Assembly (NCBI RefSeq): GCF_000327485.1
Contig: NC_019943.1
Span: forward strand, 1,240,001-1,304,000
Length of the DNA stretch: 64,000 nucleotides
Reading direction: 5' to 3'
DNA from: Methanoregula formicica SMSP
GTDB lineage: Archaea > Halobacteriota > Methanomicrobia > Methanomicrobiales > Methanospirillaceae
In this document: positions 1 through 9,042 of the stretch, in pieces
Layout: each line of letters opens with the position of its first letter
Numbering within the stretch: the stretch's first letter is position 1
Made by a program: the position numbers and the translations under genes
Notes under the pieces: model-generated
Seen by the model: only the letters and a program-made list of their open reading frames with translations
Database searches by the model: none
What the model was told of the DNA's origin: nothing

Positions 1-2
1 TT

Positions 3-212
3 GTTGCAGCTGCCGCGTTCCTGCTCGGTGTCATCACGCTCCCGATGCTGGTTGCCTGTTCACTGGCTGCCTTCATCGGAACAAACGTGGACAGCCTGGT
101 CGGGGCAACGCTCGAAAACAAGGGATTTTTAGGCAATGCGGGAACAAACTTTGCTGCTACCATCAGCGGTGGGATCGTTGCTATCGCGCTGTATCTCGTA
201 ATCCCGGTATAA
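3..212 (+). CDS. DUF92 family membrane protein, C-terminal fragment
   Basis: The open frame enters from the left edge and stops at TAA 210-212. It gives about 69 residues: two hydrophobic segments around a loop with a GTNVDSLVGATLE stretch and then a GNAGTNF stretch. These are typical of the C terminus of DUF92/TIGR00297 integral membrane proteins. In plants a relative acts on phytyl phosphate; the archaeal role is not established. The start lies outside the window, so domain order and operon cannot be judged. Confidence 0.75.
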   Translation, partial: VAAAAFLLGVITLPMLVACSLAAFIGTNVDSLVGATLENKGFLGNAGTNFAATISGGIVAIALYLVIPV

Positions 213-284
213 AAAAGAGTATTTTGGATCTTTTAGGATCTGTTTGGGACCTGCTTTTCCGGAACCGAACCGGCAGTGTCCAGG

Positions 285-1124
285 CTAATACTTATACCAG
301 CGTCCCTTGCTGTCGTACTCGCCGGTCACCTGCTGGATCAGGACGGTGCTGCCGGCAAGCTTGCGGAAGGTGCAAGCCTTGTAACTCATGAGCAGCGGGA
401 TGAGGAGGAGCCCGGCAAGGAAGATGACCACGGCCGTTACCCAGGTCCCGTCGCTCCCGATCATGGTGAGGAGCTGGTCGGGTGTGAATGTCTTCAGCTG
501 TTCTTCGGTATAATGGGTGAGGGGTTCGAGCTTATCGAAAAGAAGTGCTTCCCAGACGATCATCAGCGAGAAGAGGATGGCTGCGCCGGCCAGTGCCGAG
601 ATGAGGACAAAGGAGATGACCTTACCGGTGTTCTGGCTCACGATGTCGATACTTCTCTGGATCGATTCAAACACCTTCCGGTCCTCAAAGACCGCGGCAG
701 TGTCGGAAAAGAGCGTCATGAGGATGCTCGGTATTGCAACACCAAACGAGAGGAAGACCAGCAGGGCAGGGTCGGAGGGGATCCCGATGAGGGTGAGCGT
801 GAGCATGACAAGGACGAAGACCAGCAGGATCATGAAGAGCACAACAAGCAGCGGGAGCAGTACGCGGAAGAAGTACTGGCGCCCCCCTCCTGCGAGCGTC
901 CCCATGCTCCCTTCGTTCTGCCGGATCACTGCCAGCATCCCGGCAATGAAGAAGAGCACGATAAGGCCGGCGATCACCACGAACCTGCCGGCAAAGAACG
1001 CCCCGGACAGGATGAAGAGCAGCCAGATGAAGGCAGCGCACAGGCCCCCCACAACCCCCGGTATCCAGAGGACCGGCATCCGGAGAAGAAGCCCGCAGGC
1101 CTCCCTGAACTCCGCCACCGACAT
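285..1124 (-). CDS. Multi-pass membrane protein of unknown function
   Basis: A 279-residue protein with about six hydrophobic segments (roughly residues 18-45, 46-66, 87-115, 119-139, 168-190, 230-250). The loop between the last two, rich in Glu and Thr, is predicted to be exposed. It resembles the poorly characterised archaeal 'DUF4013/DUF7847-like' polytopic proteins that may be transporters or membrane organisers; no catalytic motif is visible. It begins 2 bases after the stop of the pyruvate-kinase-C-like gene on the same strand, so the two are probably co-transcribed. A longer plus-strand frame covers the same bases but looks like a shadow of this gene. Confidence 0.7.
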   Translation of the reverse strand: MSVAEFREACGLLLRMPVLWIPGVVGGLCAAFIWLLFILSGAFFAGRFVVIAGLIVLFFIAGMLAVIRQNEGSMGTLAGGGRQYFFRVLLPLLVVLFMILLVFVLVMLTLTLIGIPSDPALLVFLSFGVAIPSILMTLFSDTAAVFEDRKVFESIQRSIDIVSQNTGKVISFVLISALAGAAILFSLMIVWEALLFDKLEPLTHYTEEQLKTFTPDQLLTMIGSDGTWVTAVVIFLAGLLLIPLLMSYKACTFRKLAGSTVLIQQVTGEYDSKGRWYKY

Positions 1125-1126
1125 GG

Positions 1127-1717
1127 TTACCGGGCCCTCGGCATGGCAACGATCTCCCGTACCTGGAGGTCGAAGAAGTTTGCGGTGTGGGCCGGGCGGA
1201 TGACGCAGACGGTGTCGGCGCCGCTCATGGTCCCGCCAACGGCAATGACCTCATCGGCGATGCCGATTGCACCCTGGTCGGCAGCGATGAGCACGCACTC
1301 AACAGCGACTTTGAGGCCGATGGCGACTGTCCGGCGGAGCGCCTCGGCAATCGCCTCGGTCCGGGAACCCCCGCCGACTTTCGGCGACCGCGAGAGCGCC
1401 CGTTCAAGACCGGAAAGGGCATGGGTGCCGGTCACGATCTTCACTCCCTCTTTCTGCAACTGCGCGGCGATGCCTTTCGAGAACTCCCATTCGCCGGGTT
1501 TCGTGAATCCCACAACATGGGTGACCACCACGAGCTGGATCCCGGATCCTTTCAGTACCGTCGAAAAGACCTGCGCGGTCTTACCTGATGTACTGGCAAC
1601 AACGACCGTCTTTATCCCCGTCTCCTTGGCCCGTTCAAGGGAAAACCGGGCAGCGTCTTCCGTATTGGCCGGTCCCGGCGTATCGAAATAGTAACTTCTC
1701 TTCTGGACAAACGACAT
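1127..1717 (-). CDS. Pyruvate kinase alpha/beta (C-terminal) domain-like protein
   Basis: A 196-residue protein made only of the pyruvate-kinase C-terminal fold. An N-terminal stretch (residues 1-20) leads to ERAKETGIKTVVVASTSGKT, then a VVVTHVVGF segment and a final C-terminal strand with GGTMSGADT. In true pyruvate kinase this domain binds effectors. Stand-alone versions are common in methanogens and have no catalytic barrel, so enzymatic activity is unlikely; small-ligand sensing is a guess. First gene of a two-gene unit with the downstream membrane protein. The ATG start fits, with an AT-rich promoter region between it and the divergent GTPase gene. Confidence 0.75.
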   Translation of the reverse strand: MSFVQKRSYYFDTPGPANTEDAARFSLERAKETGIKTVVVASTSGKTAQVFSTVLKGSGIQLVVVTHVVGFTKPGEWEFSKGIAAQLQKEGVKIVTGTHALSGLERALSRSPKVGGGSRTEAIAEALRRTVAIGLKVAVECVLIAADQGAIGIADEVIAVGGTMSGADTVCVIRPAHTANFFDLQVREIVAMPRAR

Positions 1718-1814
1718 AAGTACCTTTTAATAAGCCACAGGGGAAAAACTTTGTCAGATTCTTTCGGAGTGTTCTCCGGTTTTATCGTTACCTGCCTATG
1801 GAGAGGAAGAAACC

Positions 1815-2984
1815 ATGCTCACGCTTGCGCTTGCCGGAAAACCCAACTGCGGGAAGTCCACGTTCTTTAAGGCTGCCACGATGGCCCATGCCGAGATTGC
1901 GAATTACCCGTTCACCACCATCAACCCGAATTTCGGTGTCGCCTACGTGCGGACGAAGTGCGCCTGCACGGAACTCAAGGTGAAGTGCAGCCACTGCGTT
2001 GACGGGAACCGGTTTGTCGCGGTCAACCTGATCGATGTGGCCGGGCTCGTCCCCGATGCGCACAAGGGCAAGGGGCTTGGCAACCAGTTCCTCGACCACC
2101 TCCGCCAGGCCAACGCGATCCTCCATATTATCGACGCAAGCGGCGGCACCGACAGCGAAGGCAACCCGGTCGGGGTGGGCAACCATGACCCGGCCGATGA
2201 CGTGAAGTTCCTCGGGTTCGAGATGACGATGTGGGTGTACGGGATCCTCGACAAGCACTGGACGAGGCTGAACCGGCAGGCGCAGGTCAAGGGATTCTCC
2301 ATCCACCAGGCAATTGCAGACACGTTCACCGGCCTCGGGATCACGCCCGAGGATGTGCGGGACGCGGAACTTGCGCTGAAACTGGAACTGGTGCACGCGA
2401 AGATGGAAGATCTCGTTCCCTTCTGCGCGGAGATCGTGAAGATCTCAAAACCGATGCTTGTCGTGGGCAACAAGTTCGACGAGGCACCGGAAGCGCTCCG
2501 GGCAAAGCTTGCGGAGCAGAAGGTCGCGTTCGCAAGCGCGGCCTCAGAGCTTGCGCTGCGGAATGCGGCCGCGGCAAACGTGGTCAGGTACCTTCCGGGT
2601 GATGAGATGTTCACGGTCGCAAACGAGGGATCCCTCTCCGCGGCACAGAAGGCCGGCCTTGCGAAGATTGCAGATGTGATGAAGCAGTGCAAGGGCACGG
2701 GCGTCCAGCAGGCGATCAACCGGGCGGTGTTCGAGCTGCTGGACATGATTGTCGTGTACCCGGTGGAAGACGAGAATCACTACTGCAACAAGCAGGGCGA
2801 CGTGCTGCCTGACGCATTTTTAATGCGGAAGGGCTCCACTCCTCACGATCTCGCATTCCAGGTGCACACGGATATCGGCAAGGGATTCCTGTACGCGGTG
2901 GATGCGAAGACCAAGATGCGCATCAAGGAGAACCACGAGCTGAAGAACGGGGATGTCATCAAGATTGTGAGTGCCGCAAAGTAA
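1815..2984 (+). CDS. YchF/OLA1-type redox-regulated NTPase (Obg-related, TGS domain)
   Basis: A 389-residue P-loop NTPase of the archaeal YchF-like branch. The Walker A is GKPNCGKST at residues 8-16, switch region NYPFTTINPN follows near residue 34, and the DVAGLVPDAHKGKGLG switch II motif sits near residue 76. A helical insert of roughly residues 150-230 precedes NKFDE (the NKxD base-recognition motif, about residue 218). The last 80 residues look like a TGS domain (residues FLMRKGSTPHDLAF onward). Family members associate with ribosomes and translation stress. A TTTTATCG-like AT stretch lies upstream; ATG 1815 is preceded by GAGAGGAAG. Confidence 0.9.
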   Translation: MLTLALAGKPNCGKSTFFKAATMAHAEIANYPFTTINPNFGVAYVRTKCACTELKVKCSHCVDGNRFVAVNLIDVAGLVPDAHKGKGLGNQFLDHLRQANAILHIIDASGGTDSEGNPVGVGNHDPADDVKFLGFEMTMWVYGILDKHWTRLNRQAQVKGFSIHQAIADTFTGLGITPEDVRDAELALKLELVHAKMEDLVPFCAEIVKISKPMLVVGNKFDEAPEALRAKLAEQKVAFASAASELALRNAAAANVVRYLPGDEMFTVANEGSLSAAQKAGLAKIADVMKQCKGTGVQQAINRAVFELLDMIVVYPVEDENHYCNKQGDVLPDAFLMRKGSTPHDLAFQVHTDIGKGFLYAVDAKTKMRIKENHELKNGDVIKIVSAAK

Positions 2985-3121
2985 CACGTGTGCACCGGGT
3001 GCGGCGGGTTCCGGGGACAGTATGACGATTGTCATACAATTGTCAGACAATCTGGCCGCACTTTCCAAAAATCCCCGTGTTTTGCTGGTTTTTTTGCGCA
3101 AAAACAGCTTTTTTCCCACAA

Positions 3122-3130
3122 TGTTTAAAT
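3122..3130 (+). promoter_or_regulatory. TATA-like box of the 3173 gene
   Basis: TGTTTAAAT lies about 25-30 bases before the expected transcript start near 3152-3155. This places the transcript start downstream of the upstream ATGs in the same frame and favours the short GTG-initiated protein at 3173. Confidence 0.5.
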
Positions 3131-3172
3131 AGGGAAGATGAGAACAGTCCATTTACCGCGAGAAGGAAGGAG

Positions 3173-3502
3173 GTGGAGAAGATAGGAGGAGAGATATACC
3201 AGGCCCAGGTGATCAGGAATTTCTTTGACTGCATCACCGGCACCGACCGGAACCTGACCCGGATCTACATGTGTGTCATGAGCCTTGCAAAACTCCGGAT
3301 GGAGTCTCCCGAGAAGATGGCCTCCCTGGTCGACCAGCTTAAAAAGAGCAAGATCCAAAAGGAGCTCTCGGTCGATATCCTGGATTACATGTGCGATGCG
3401 GCAAACCAGCTCGAACTCGACAAGGTCCAGACCGCGTTCGGTGTCAAGGACATCAAGGCGGTGGCACAGGACTTCACCGGCATCAGCATGGACAGCCTGT
3501 AA
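3173..3502 (+). CDS. Small hypothetical helical protein
   Basis: About 109 residues, mostly helical by composition (MSLAKLRMESPEKMASLVD and ILDYMCDAANQLELDKVQ regions), soluble, with three scattered Cys and no recognised family motif. The frame stays open back to 3029. The TATA-like box at 3122-3130 predicts a transcript starting after 3150, so GTG 3173, just behind a GGAAGGAGG stretch, is chosen; the spacing is tight, so the exact start is uncertain. It stands alone between the GTPase gene and a repeat-filled gap. Function unknown. Confidence 0.6.
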   Translation: MEKIGGEIYQAQVIRNFFDCITGTDRNLTRIYMCVMSLAKLRMESPEKMASLVDQLKKSKIQKELSVDILDYMCDAANQLELDKVQTAFGVKDIKAVAQDFTGISMDSL

Positions 3503-3670
3503 GCAGGCACCAATACTATTTTTTGGTAATTACTCAGTACAAGCCACCCTTTGAGCTTGACCGCATAGCAGGGGAAGTATGTTCGATGTGGCATACAATA
3601 TCGCTACTATTTTTTAGCTTGCATACGGCCAGGTTCCGCGGTCCGAATGGTCGTCAGACTGTGAGGATGA

Positions 3671-3691
3671 GAAGAATCTGAAGGATTCTTC
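3671..3691 (-). repeat. Hairpin module copy 1 (21 bases)
   Basis: On the minus strand this reads GAAGAATCCTTCAGATTCTTC-like, able to fold into a GAAGAA/TTCTTC stem. It differs at three positions from the copy at 57541-57561 and is one of four copies in the window. Here it directly follows the larger element at 3692-3773, reading on the minus strand. Confidence 0.6.
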
Positions 3692-3773
3692 GCGGGGCGA
3701 GGGTCGGCAGACCCCGGGCGCCCGTGGCCCCACCCCTTTCTAACACTATCCCACACAGGTTTTCTCCAGAGCC
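3692..3773 (-). repeat. Dispersed structured repeat, copy A
   Basis: About 82 bases on the minus strand that align along their length with 56961-57044 (plus strand), with roughly a dozen mismatches and one single-base gap by eye. The core is GGGATAG(T/C)GTTAGA, then GCCACGGGCGC, then CGGGGTCT.CCGACCCTC. GGGTC/GACCC can form a hairpin. No reading frame crosses both copies, and no transposase or terminal duplication is visible. It is an unnamed intergenic element, possibly a structured RNA or a small non-autonomous mobile element. Confidence 0.6.
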
Positions 3774-3807
3774 CCAAAGTTCTCTTTGATTCCGGCTCCT
3801 CCATCAA

Positions 3808-3826
3808 TTTGTACCCACGCGACCCC
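3808..3826 (+). repeat. 19-base motif, copy 1
   Basis: TTTGTACCCACGCGACCCC, differing at one base from the copy at 4012-4030 and, inverted, from that at 3909-3927. The three copies alternate in orientation across about 220 bases of gene-free DNA. Confidence 0.6.
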
Positions 3827-3908
3827 CACACCCCTCAAAGTCTTATTAACAATAACTCGACGAAGTGAAAACAACCGGTTTTCCCAAAAAATCCGGAAGA
3901 GGTAATGG

Positions 3909-3927
3909 GGGGTCGCATGGGTACAAA
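3909..3927 (-). repeat. 19-base motif, copy 2 (inverted)
   Basis: On the minus strand the sequence is TTTGTACCCATGCGACCCC, identical to copy 3. It is inverted relative to both neighbours, with about 80 bases on either side. Confidence 0.65.
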
Positions 3928-4011
3928 TGTTTTTTCCCGCCTCATCGCTTAAAACAAAGCCAGAAAATTATGACGTGAAATCTCATGATCATACGGGATC
4001 CGGCCCGGCAT

Positions 4012-4030
4012 TTTGTACCCATGCGACCCC
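4012..4030 (+). repeat. 19-base motif, copy 3
   Basis: TTTGTACCCATGCGACCCC, an exact inverted match of copy 2. The rest of the gap 3503-4142 holds the dispersed repeat and T- and A-rich stretches but no supported gene. Confidence 0.65.
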
Positions 4031-4142
4031 TTCCCCTTCAAAAAAAGTACAGTGCCAGTGCTTGCGCAGCCATCAATCCAACCGTCAAAAATAGAAGTGG
4101 TTCGCCCGGTACCTCCACTACCCGGGCAGGTAAAAATTGAAT

Positions 4143-4616
4143 TTATTCCATGCCCATGGCTTTCTTGTAATCGGTGAGCATCCGTACAATCATCCTGCGG
4201 TGCTCCTCCAGCATCTCCTCGTCATCGGAGGAGGTGATGAGGGCTACCACGTATATCAGGATAAGGGCGTTGTCCAGTTCAAGGGTTCCCGGGTCTTCGA
4301 TCTTGTCCGCGGGAAGGTTGATTGCCACAAACATGCGCTCTTCCGGGGTGAAGGCAACGGACAGGTCCGGTGTGACCTTGGAGTTGTTCCGGTCCTCTGC
4401 ATTTGCCTGGACGATCGCGAGGGCTTTTTTCAGGGCAGCATTTGTCGGGCTGTCCGGGACCAGGGAGAGGGCATGCGCACATTCCCTGACTGCATTCTCG
4501 TACAGGCCGAACTTGAAGGCAAGGAATGCCGATGCGATCTCATGGGCGGTCCCGGACGGGAACCGGGGGTAGTGCGTCCGCATGCGGGCAATATAGTCGT
4601 CAAGATATTTCTCCAT
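4143..4616 (-). CDS. Hypothetical acidic helical protein
   Basis: A 157-residue protein. Residues 25-75 (AFLAFKFGLYENAVRECAHALSLVP) look like one or two TPR-type helix pairs. A variable middle follows, then a C-terminal acidic helix region (ITSSDDEEMLEEHRRMIVRML). No signal peptide, membrane segment or catalytic motif. It sits alone, divergent from the phosphoesterase gene at 4856, with a 239-base gap containing a CATATATTG box on the way. Function unknown; a small scaffolding role would fit the helices but is only a guess. Confidence 0.6.
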   Translation of the reverse strand: MEKYLDDYIARMRTHYPRFPSGTAHEIASAFLAFKFGLYENAVRECAHALSLVPDSPTNAALKKALAIVQANAEDRNNSKVTPDLSVAFTPEERMFVAINLPADKIEDPGTLELDNALILIYVVALITSSDDEEMLEEHRRMIVRMLTDYKKAMGME

Positions 4617-4855
4617 CAGGTGGGTCCTCCCAAAAACGGGCTCATGCGGGGTCCGGATAACCCGATCCGTCCCTGCCTGCGATCCCGGGTGGATGCAGCC
4701 GCACGGGTGACTGGGCCGGTGCGGCCGGTGGTCTCCGGATAATAGTGTGAACCCGTGTTACATCAACATATCCATCGATCCCAAACGGCATATATTGAAC
4801 CCCGGGTATCAATGGTTTTTATCAGCAAAGAGACTCCAATACTTGTCCTGACCGT

Positions 4856-5617
4856 ATGGGTTCAGTAATCTTTTCCGACGTGCACGCAGATGTTTCTGCG
4901 ATTGGGGCGCTTTCCTCCTGCATCCGGACACCGGCATTCCGAAAGACCTTCGGGCCAATCGATCTCCTCGTCAATCTCGGGGATCTCCTGCACCGGGGGA
5001 GCCGGCCGCAGGAGACACTGGAAAAGATCCACACCCTCTCGCGGGAGTGCCGCCTCGTCTCCGTGCTCGGCAACCACGACCATGCCTACCTCAACGGGAT
5101 CATGGTCAGCGGCAGCGATGTCGCAAGCACGTACCGGCACGAGCAGCTCCGGGACTCCCCGCTCCTCTCCATCTTCGATGCGATGCCCATGGAATATACC
5201 GACCATACGATGCTGTTTGTGCACGGGGGGCCGCTCGAACTGGGAGACCAGACGCTCCGTCTCAAGTGCTGGCAGCGGCTCTCCCACCAGAGCGGGGACT
5301 TCTTCACCGGATATCATTATACAGCACAGATGGCGTTCGATGCCCTGGAAAAACGCGGGCTTTCCCATATGGCCTGCGGCCACCAGCACGAGCACATCTG
5401 CTGCCGGAAAACCCCAGAAGGGATCATCGAACAGGAGCTGGACTTTGTTCCGCTCAAGCTTGAGAACGGGCACCGGCAGATATCCCTGGAAGTTGCACGG
5501 GTTCCGTTAGACTGTCCCACGCTCTTCCGGGTAGGCGGGTGCCATGGCGATGAGCCGGAGTTCGCGTACTCTGATTATTCCACATTCTCCTTTATCCGGC
5601 TGCTGGAAACGATCTGA
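4856..5617 (+). CDS. Calcineurin-like metallophosphoesterase
   Basis: A 253-residue protein carrying all the dimetal phosphoesterase signatures: FSDVHAD (Asp8, His10), NLGDLLHRG (Asp43), LGNHDHA (Asn73, His74, Asp75), FVHGGP near residue 122, and CGHQHEH near residue 187. Such enzymes hydrolyse phosphomono- or diesters using two metal ions; the substrate cannot be read from sequence. No signal peptide, so it is cytoplasmic. Single gene with its own upstream region; the next gene downstream is a separate leaderless gene. Confidence 0.88.
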   Translation: MGSVIFSDVHADVSAIGALSSCIRTPAFRKTFGPIDLLVNLGDLLHRGSRPQETLEKIHTLSRECRLVSVLGNHDHAYLNGIMVSGSDVASTYRHEQLRDSPLLSIFDAMPMEYTDHTMLFVHGGPLELGDQTLRLKCWQRLSHQSGDFFTGYHYTAQMAFDALEKRGLSHMACGHQHEHICCRKTPEGIIEQELDFVPLKLENGHRQISLEVARVPLDCPTLFRVGGCHGDEPEFAYSDYSTFSFIRLLETI

Positions 5618-5735
5618 TCGCGCTGTCCATCCTTATCCGGGATGTCACGGGTGCAGACTGGATCTTCCCAAAATTGCCTGCTTTTTCCTGTTGCATATAA
5701 AGTCAGACGCGTATTTCTCCAAAATGTGCGAAACG

Positions 5736-5744
5736 TTTAAATAA
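5736..5744 (+). promoter_or_regulatory. TATA-like box of the 5766 gene
   Basis: TTTAAATAA ends about 22 bases before ATG 5766, so the transcript should start at or next to the initiation codon (leaderless). Confidence 0.55.
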
Positions 5745-5765
5745 TGTTACCACAGTGCGGTTACT

Positions 5766-5960
5766 ATGCCTCGTGCAGGCGAAGGACGTTCGATACGCAT
5801 CGATCCTGAGGTGTATGTGGCGCTTCTCACGCTCAAGCATGGGAACATGACATTCTCGGATGTCATAGCAGGTCTCCTCCACGATGCCTGTGGGTGGGCA
5901 GACGAGTTCCCCCACAGCCAGAAGGATCTGGAGGATTTCATCGAGATACCGTCCCGGTGA
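5766..5960 (+). CDS. Small ribbon-helix-helix-like (antitoxin/DUF7557-type) protein
   Basis: A 64-residue protein: SIRIDPEVYVALLTLKHGNM looks like a ribbon followed by a helix, and TFSDVIAGLLHDACG like the second helix of a MetJ/Arc (RHH) fold. Many archaeal VapB-type antitoxins and DUF7557 proteins share this pattern (RIDxEVYxxLxxLKxxxxTFSDVI). No toxin (PIN, RelE) gene is adjacent: downstream is the convergent coiled-coil gene. It may be an orphan antitoxin or DNA-binding regulator. The start is supported by the TATA box 22 bases upstream. Confidence 0.7.
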   Translation: MPRAGEGRSIRIDPEVYVALLTLKHGNMTFSDVIAGLLHDACGWADEFPHSQKDLEDFIEIPSR

Positions 5961-6018
5961 AAAGAGACCGGGTAAAGGGTGATACCAAGGCCACTTGGAC
6001 CGCCGCTCTTAAGAACCC

Positions 6019-7317
6019 TCACGGAGCTGGCAGTTCAGGGTCCTGAAGTTGCACGTTATCCCCACTCATCTCCGTAATTTTTTCTCTGAGTTGCTGCAGC
6101 AGTTCCGGGATCTGTTTTTGTGTCTTCTCCCGCCACTGCCCGAGCTCGGAAAGCCCCTGTTCTTCCTTTACCGTCATTGCGGCAAGCTGGGCCTTCTCGC
6201 GTTCAAGGGATTGCATCTTTACAAGCAGCGGGTGGGAAGCGATGGCGCACTCTGCCCGCTGGCACTGCTCTTCAAGCTCCCGGAGAGACCTTCCCGCACG
6301 TACTATCTCCTCCCGGAACCGGGGCGTATCGGAGAAGATCGCCCGTTCTTCCTTGTTCTTGACAACAACGTCGCCGTCAGCAATCATCCGTTCGGCAAGA
6401 GGACAGGCTGCCGCAAGGGCTGCATCCAGCCGTCCGGTATCCGGGATCTCGTGGTCAGAGAGCACTTCCATTGCCGCATTCAGGAGACTGACCTCTGATG
6501 CGTGACGCTGCTTTGTGGCAATTTTCTCGGCCTTCCTGAAGACATGGGACGCGGTCATCGAGAGGGCGGAATAGGTGCGTGCAGCATCGTCACGCCTCCC
6601 GCAAAGGCCGGCATGTACTTTCCGCTGCTCGTCAATGTCCTTCATACGGGCATCCTGTGACAGCGAGAGCAGTTCCTGGTCGATAGAAGCAACCCGCTCC
6701 CGGATCTCGGCGATCCGGGCATGGGACCGTTTCACCTTTTCTTCGGATGCTTCCAGGTCTGCCATCAGGCCAGTAATGGTCTCGTATTTCTCTCTTGAGA
6801 CTGCGAGGCCTGTCATCTCCTTACGGTATGCAGCAAGGACGGGATTCATGCTGTTGATGCCGCGGCCGAGCGTGTCGATGCCGCTTCTCACGGCTTTCAT
6901 GTCGTCCGGGAATATTGCCTGCAGGTATCGTCCCTGTCCCTGAACCGTATGCAGGCAGTTTTTGATGCACTCAGCAGCAATCGGGTAGAACTCCCCGGGA
7001 TCCTCGGGAAGATCCTTGTTCAGGTTGACTTTCATGGCCCTGACAAACTGCGGAAGGGAATTCTTCGCAATCGTCCTGAGTTTGGGATGGAGGGATTCAT
7101 CGTGCTCTGCTGCGGCAATGTTGGTGACAATAAGCTGAAGCGTTGCGATCCCATTCCGGATCTCGCGCATCGGCTCGCGGGTAGCAGTGACAAGGGTCTC
7201 CTTTGCGGTGCTCTCTCGTCCGGTGATCCATGCAGGGACTTCGCTGAACGCAAGGGTTACCTGCGGTGCGGATTTTCCGGTGCCGAAGATTTTCTGGATG
7301 AAGGTATGCAGGGCCAT
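6019..7317 (-). CDS. Large coiled-coil protein of unknown function
   Basis: A 432-residue protein, mostly helical. The N-terminal 60 residues contain a basic motif and a TLVTATREPMREI stretch. Residues about 180-260 (ADLEASEEKVKRSHARIAEIRERVASIDQELLSL) and 330-420 (GRSLRELEEQCQRAECAIAS, SLEREKAQLAAMTVKEEQ) are heptad-rich coiled coils. No transmembrane segment, Walker motif or known domain was recognised. It could be a structural or SMC-like scaffold. It lies upstream of the NMNAT/larB pair on the same strand. Confidence 0.65.
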   Translation of the reverse strand: MALHTFIQKIFGTGKSAPQVTLAFSEVPAWITGRESTAKETLVTATREPMREIRNGIATLQLIVTNIAAAEHDESLHPKLRTIAKNSLPQFVRAMKVNLNKDLPEDPGEFYPIAAECIKNCLHTVQGQGRYLQAIFPDDMKAVRSGIDTLGRGINSMNPVLAAYRKEMTGLAVSREKYETITGLMADLEASEEKVKRSHARIAEIRERVASIDQELLSLSQDARMKDIDEQRKVHAGLCGRRDDAARTYSALSMTASHVFRKAEKIATKQRHASEVSLLNAAMEVLSDHEIPDTGRLDAALAAACPLAERMIADGDVVVKNKEERAIFSDTPRFREEIVRAGRSLRELEEQCQRAECAIASHPLLVKMQSLEREKAQLAAMTVKEEQGLSELGQWREKTQKQIPELLQQLREKITEMSGDNVQLQDPELPAP

Positions 7318-7349
7318 TGTTCCATACTCATTGGTGTAAATATCCGGAT

Positions 7350-8635
<1,286 letters not shown>

Positions 8636-8685
8636 GATTGCAATAATACAGATATGGACCGGCGTATAATAATACGTTCATTGCG

Positions 8686-9006
8686 ATGTCGTATCTCGTT
8701 TACATAGCCATCTTCGGGACTGCAGCCGTGGTTTTCCTCTGGCTGCGCGATGCACGGATATTCTGGCGGACCGGCCTCCCGGGATACCGGAAGGCTGCGT
8801 ACTGGGGCGTCCTCTACGGCGCGCTTGCCCTGCTCGGGCTCCAGATTGCGCGGTATGTGACTGACTTTGAGATCCTCGGTCTCGGCCTGATCCTTGCCGC
8901 CATCTACCTCCAGACAAACCGCGAGAAAGAGAAGATCTGGAAGAACGAGGATACCCTGACCCGGTTTCTGGGCGGCGCACCGCTGGCAAAGACGAACAAG
9001 AAATAA
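8686..9006 (+). CDS. Small membrane protein, hypothetical
   Basis: 106 residues with three hydrophobic segments (about residues 1-20, 43-62, 64-80) and a charged C-terminal tail (NREKEKIWKNEDTLTRF). No known domain. It sits divergent to larB and 36 bases before hisS on the same strand, so it may be part of the hisS transcript. A GTATAATAATA stretch lies ahead of the ATG. Confidence 0.6.
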   Translation: MSYLVYIAIFGTAAVVFLWLRDARIFWRTGLPGYRKAAYWGVLYGALALLGLQIARYVTDFEILGLGLILAAIYLQTNREKEKIWKNEDTLTRFLGGAPLAKTNKK

Positions 9007-9042
9007 TGGAATAAGAACAGATCAGGATAAGGATTTTTCACC

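Noticed and set aside
276-1691. 471-residue plus-strand frame
   Set aside because: Its codons mirror two convincing minus-strand genes (membrane protein and pyruvate-kinase-like); the composition is rich in Arg, Glu and Asp as expected of an antisense shadow in GC-rich DNA.
3503-4142. CRISPR-like array from the three 19-base motifs
   Set aside because: Only three copies, in alternating orientation and with unequal spacing, so it does not form a CRISPR array.
5766-5960. Toxin-antitoxin pair
   Set aside because: Only the small antitoxin-like gene is present; the next gene is convergent and has no toxin features.
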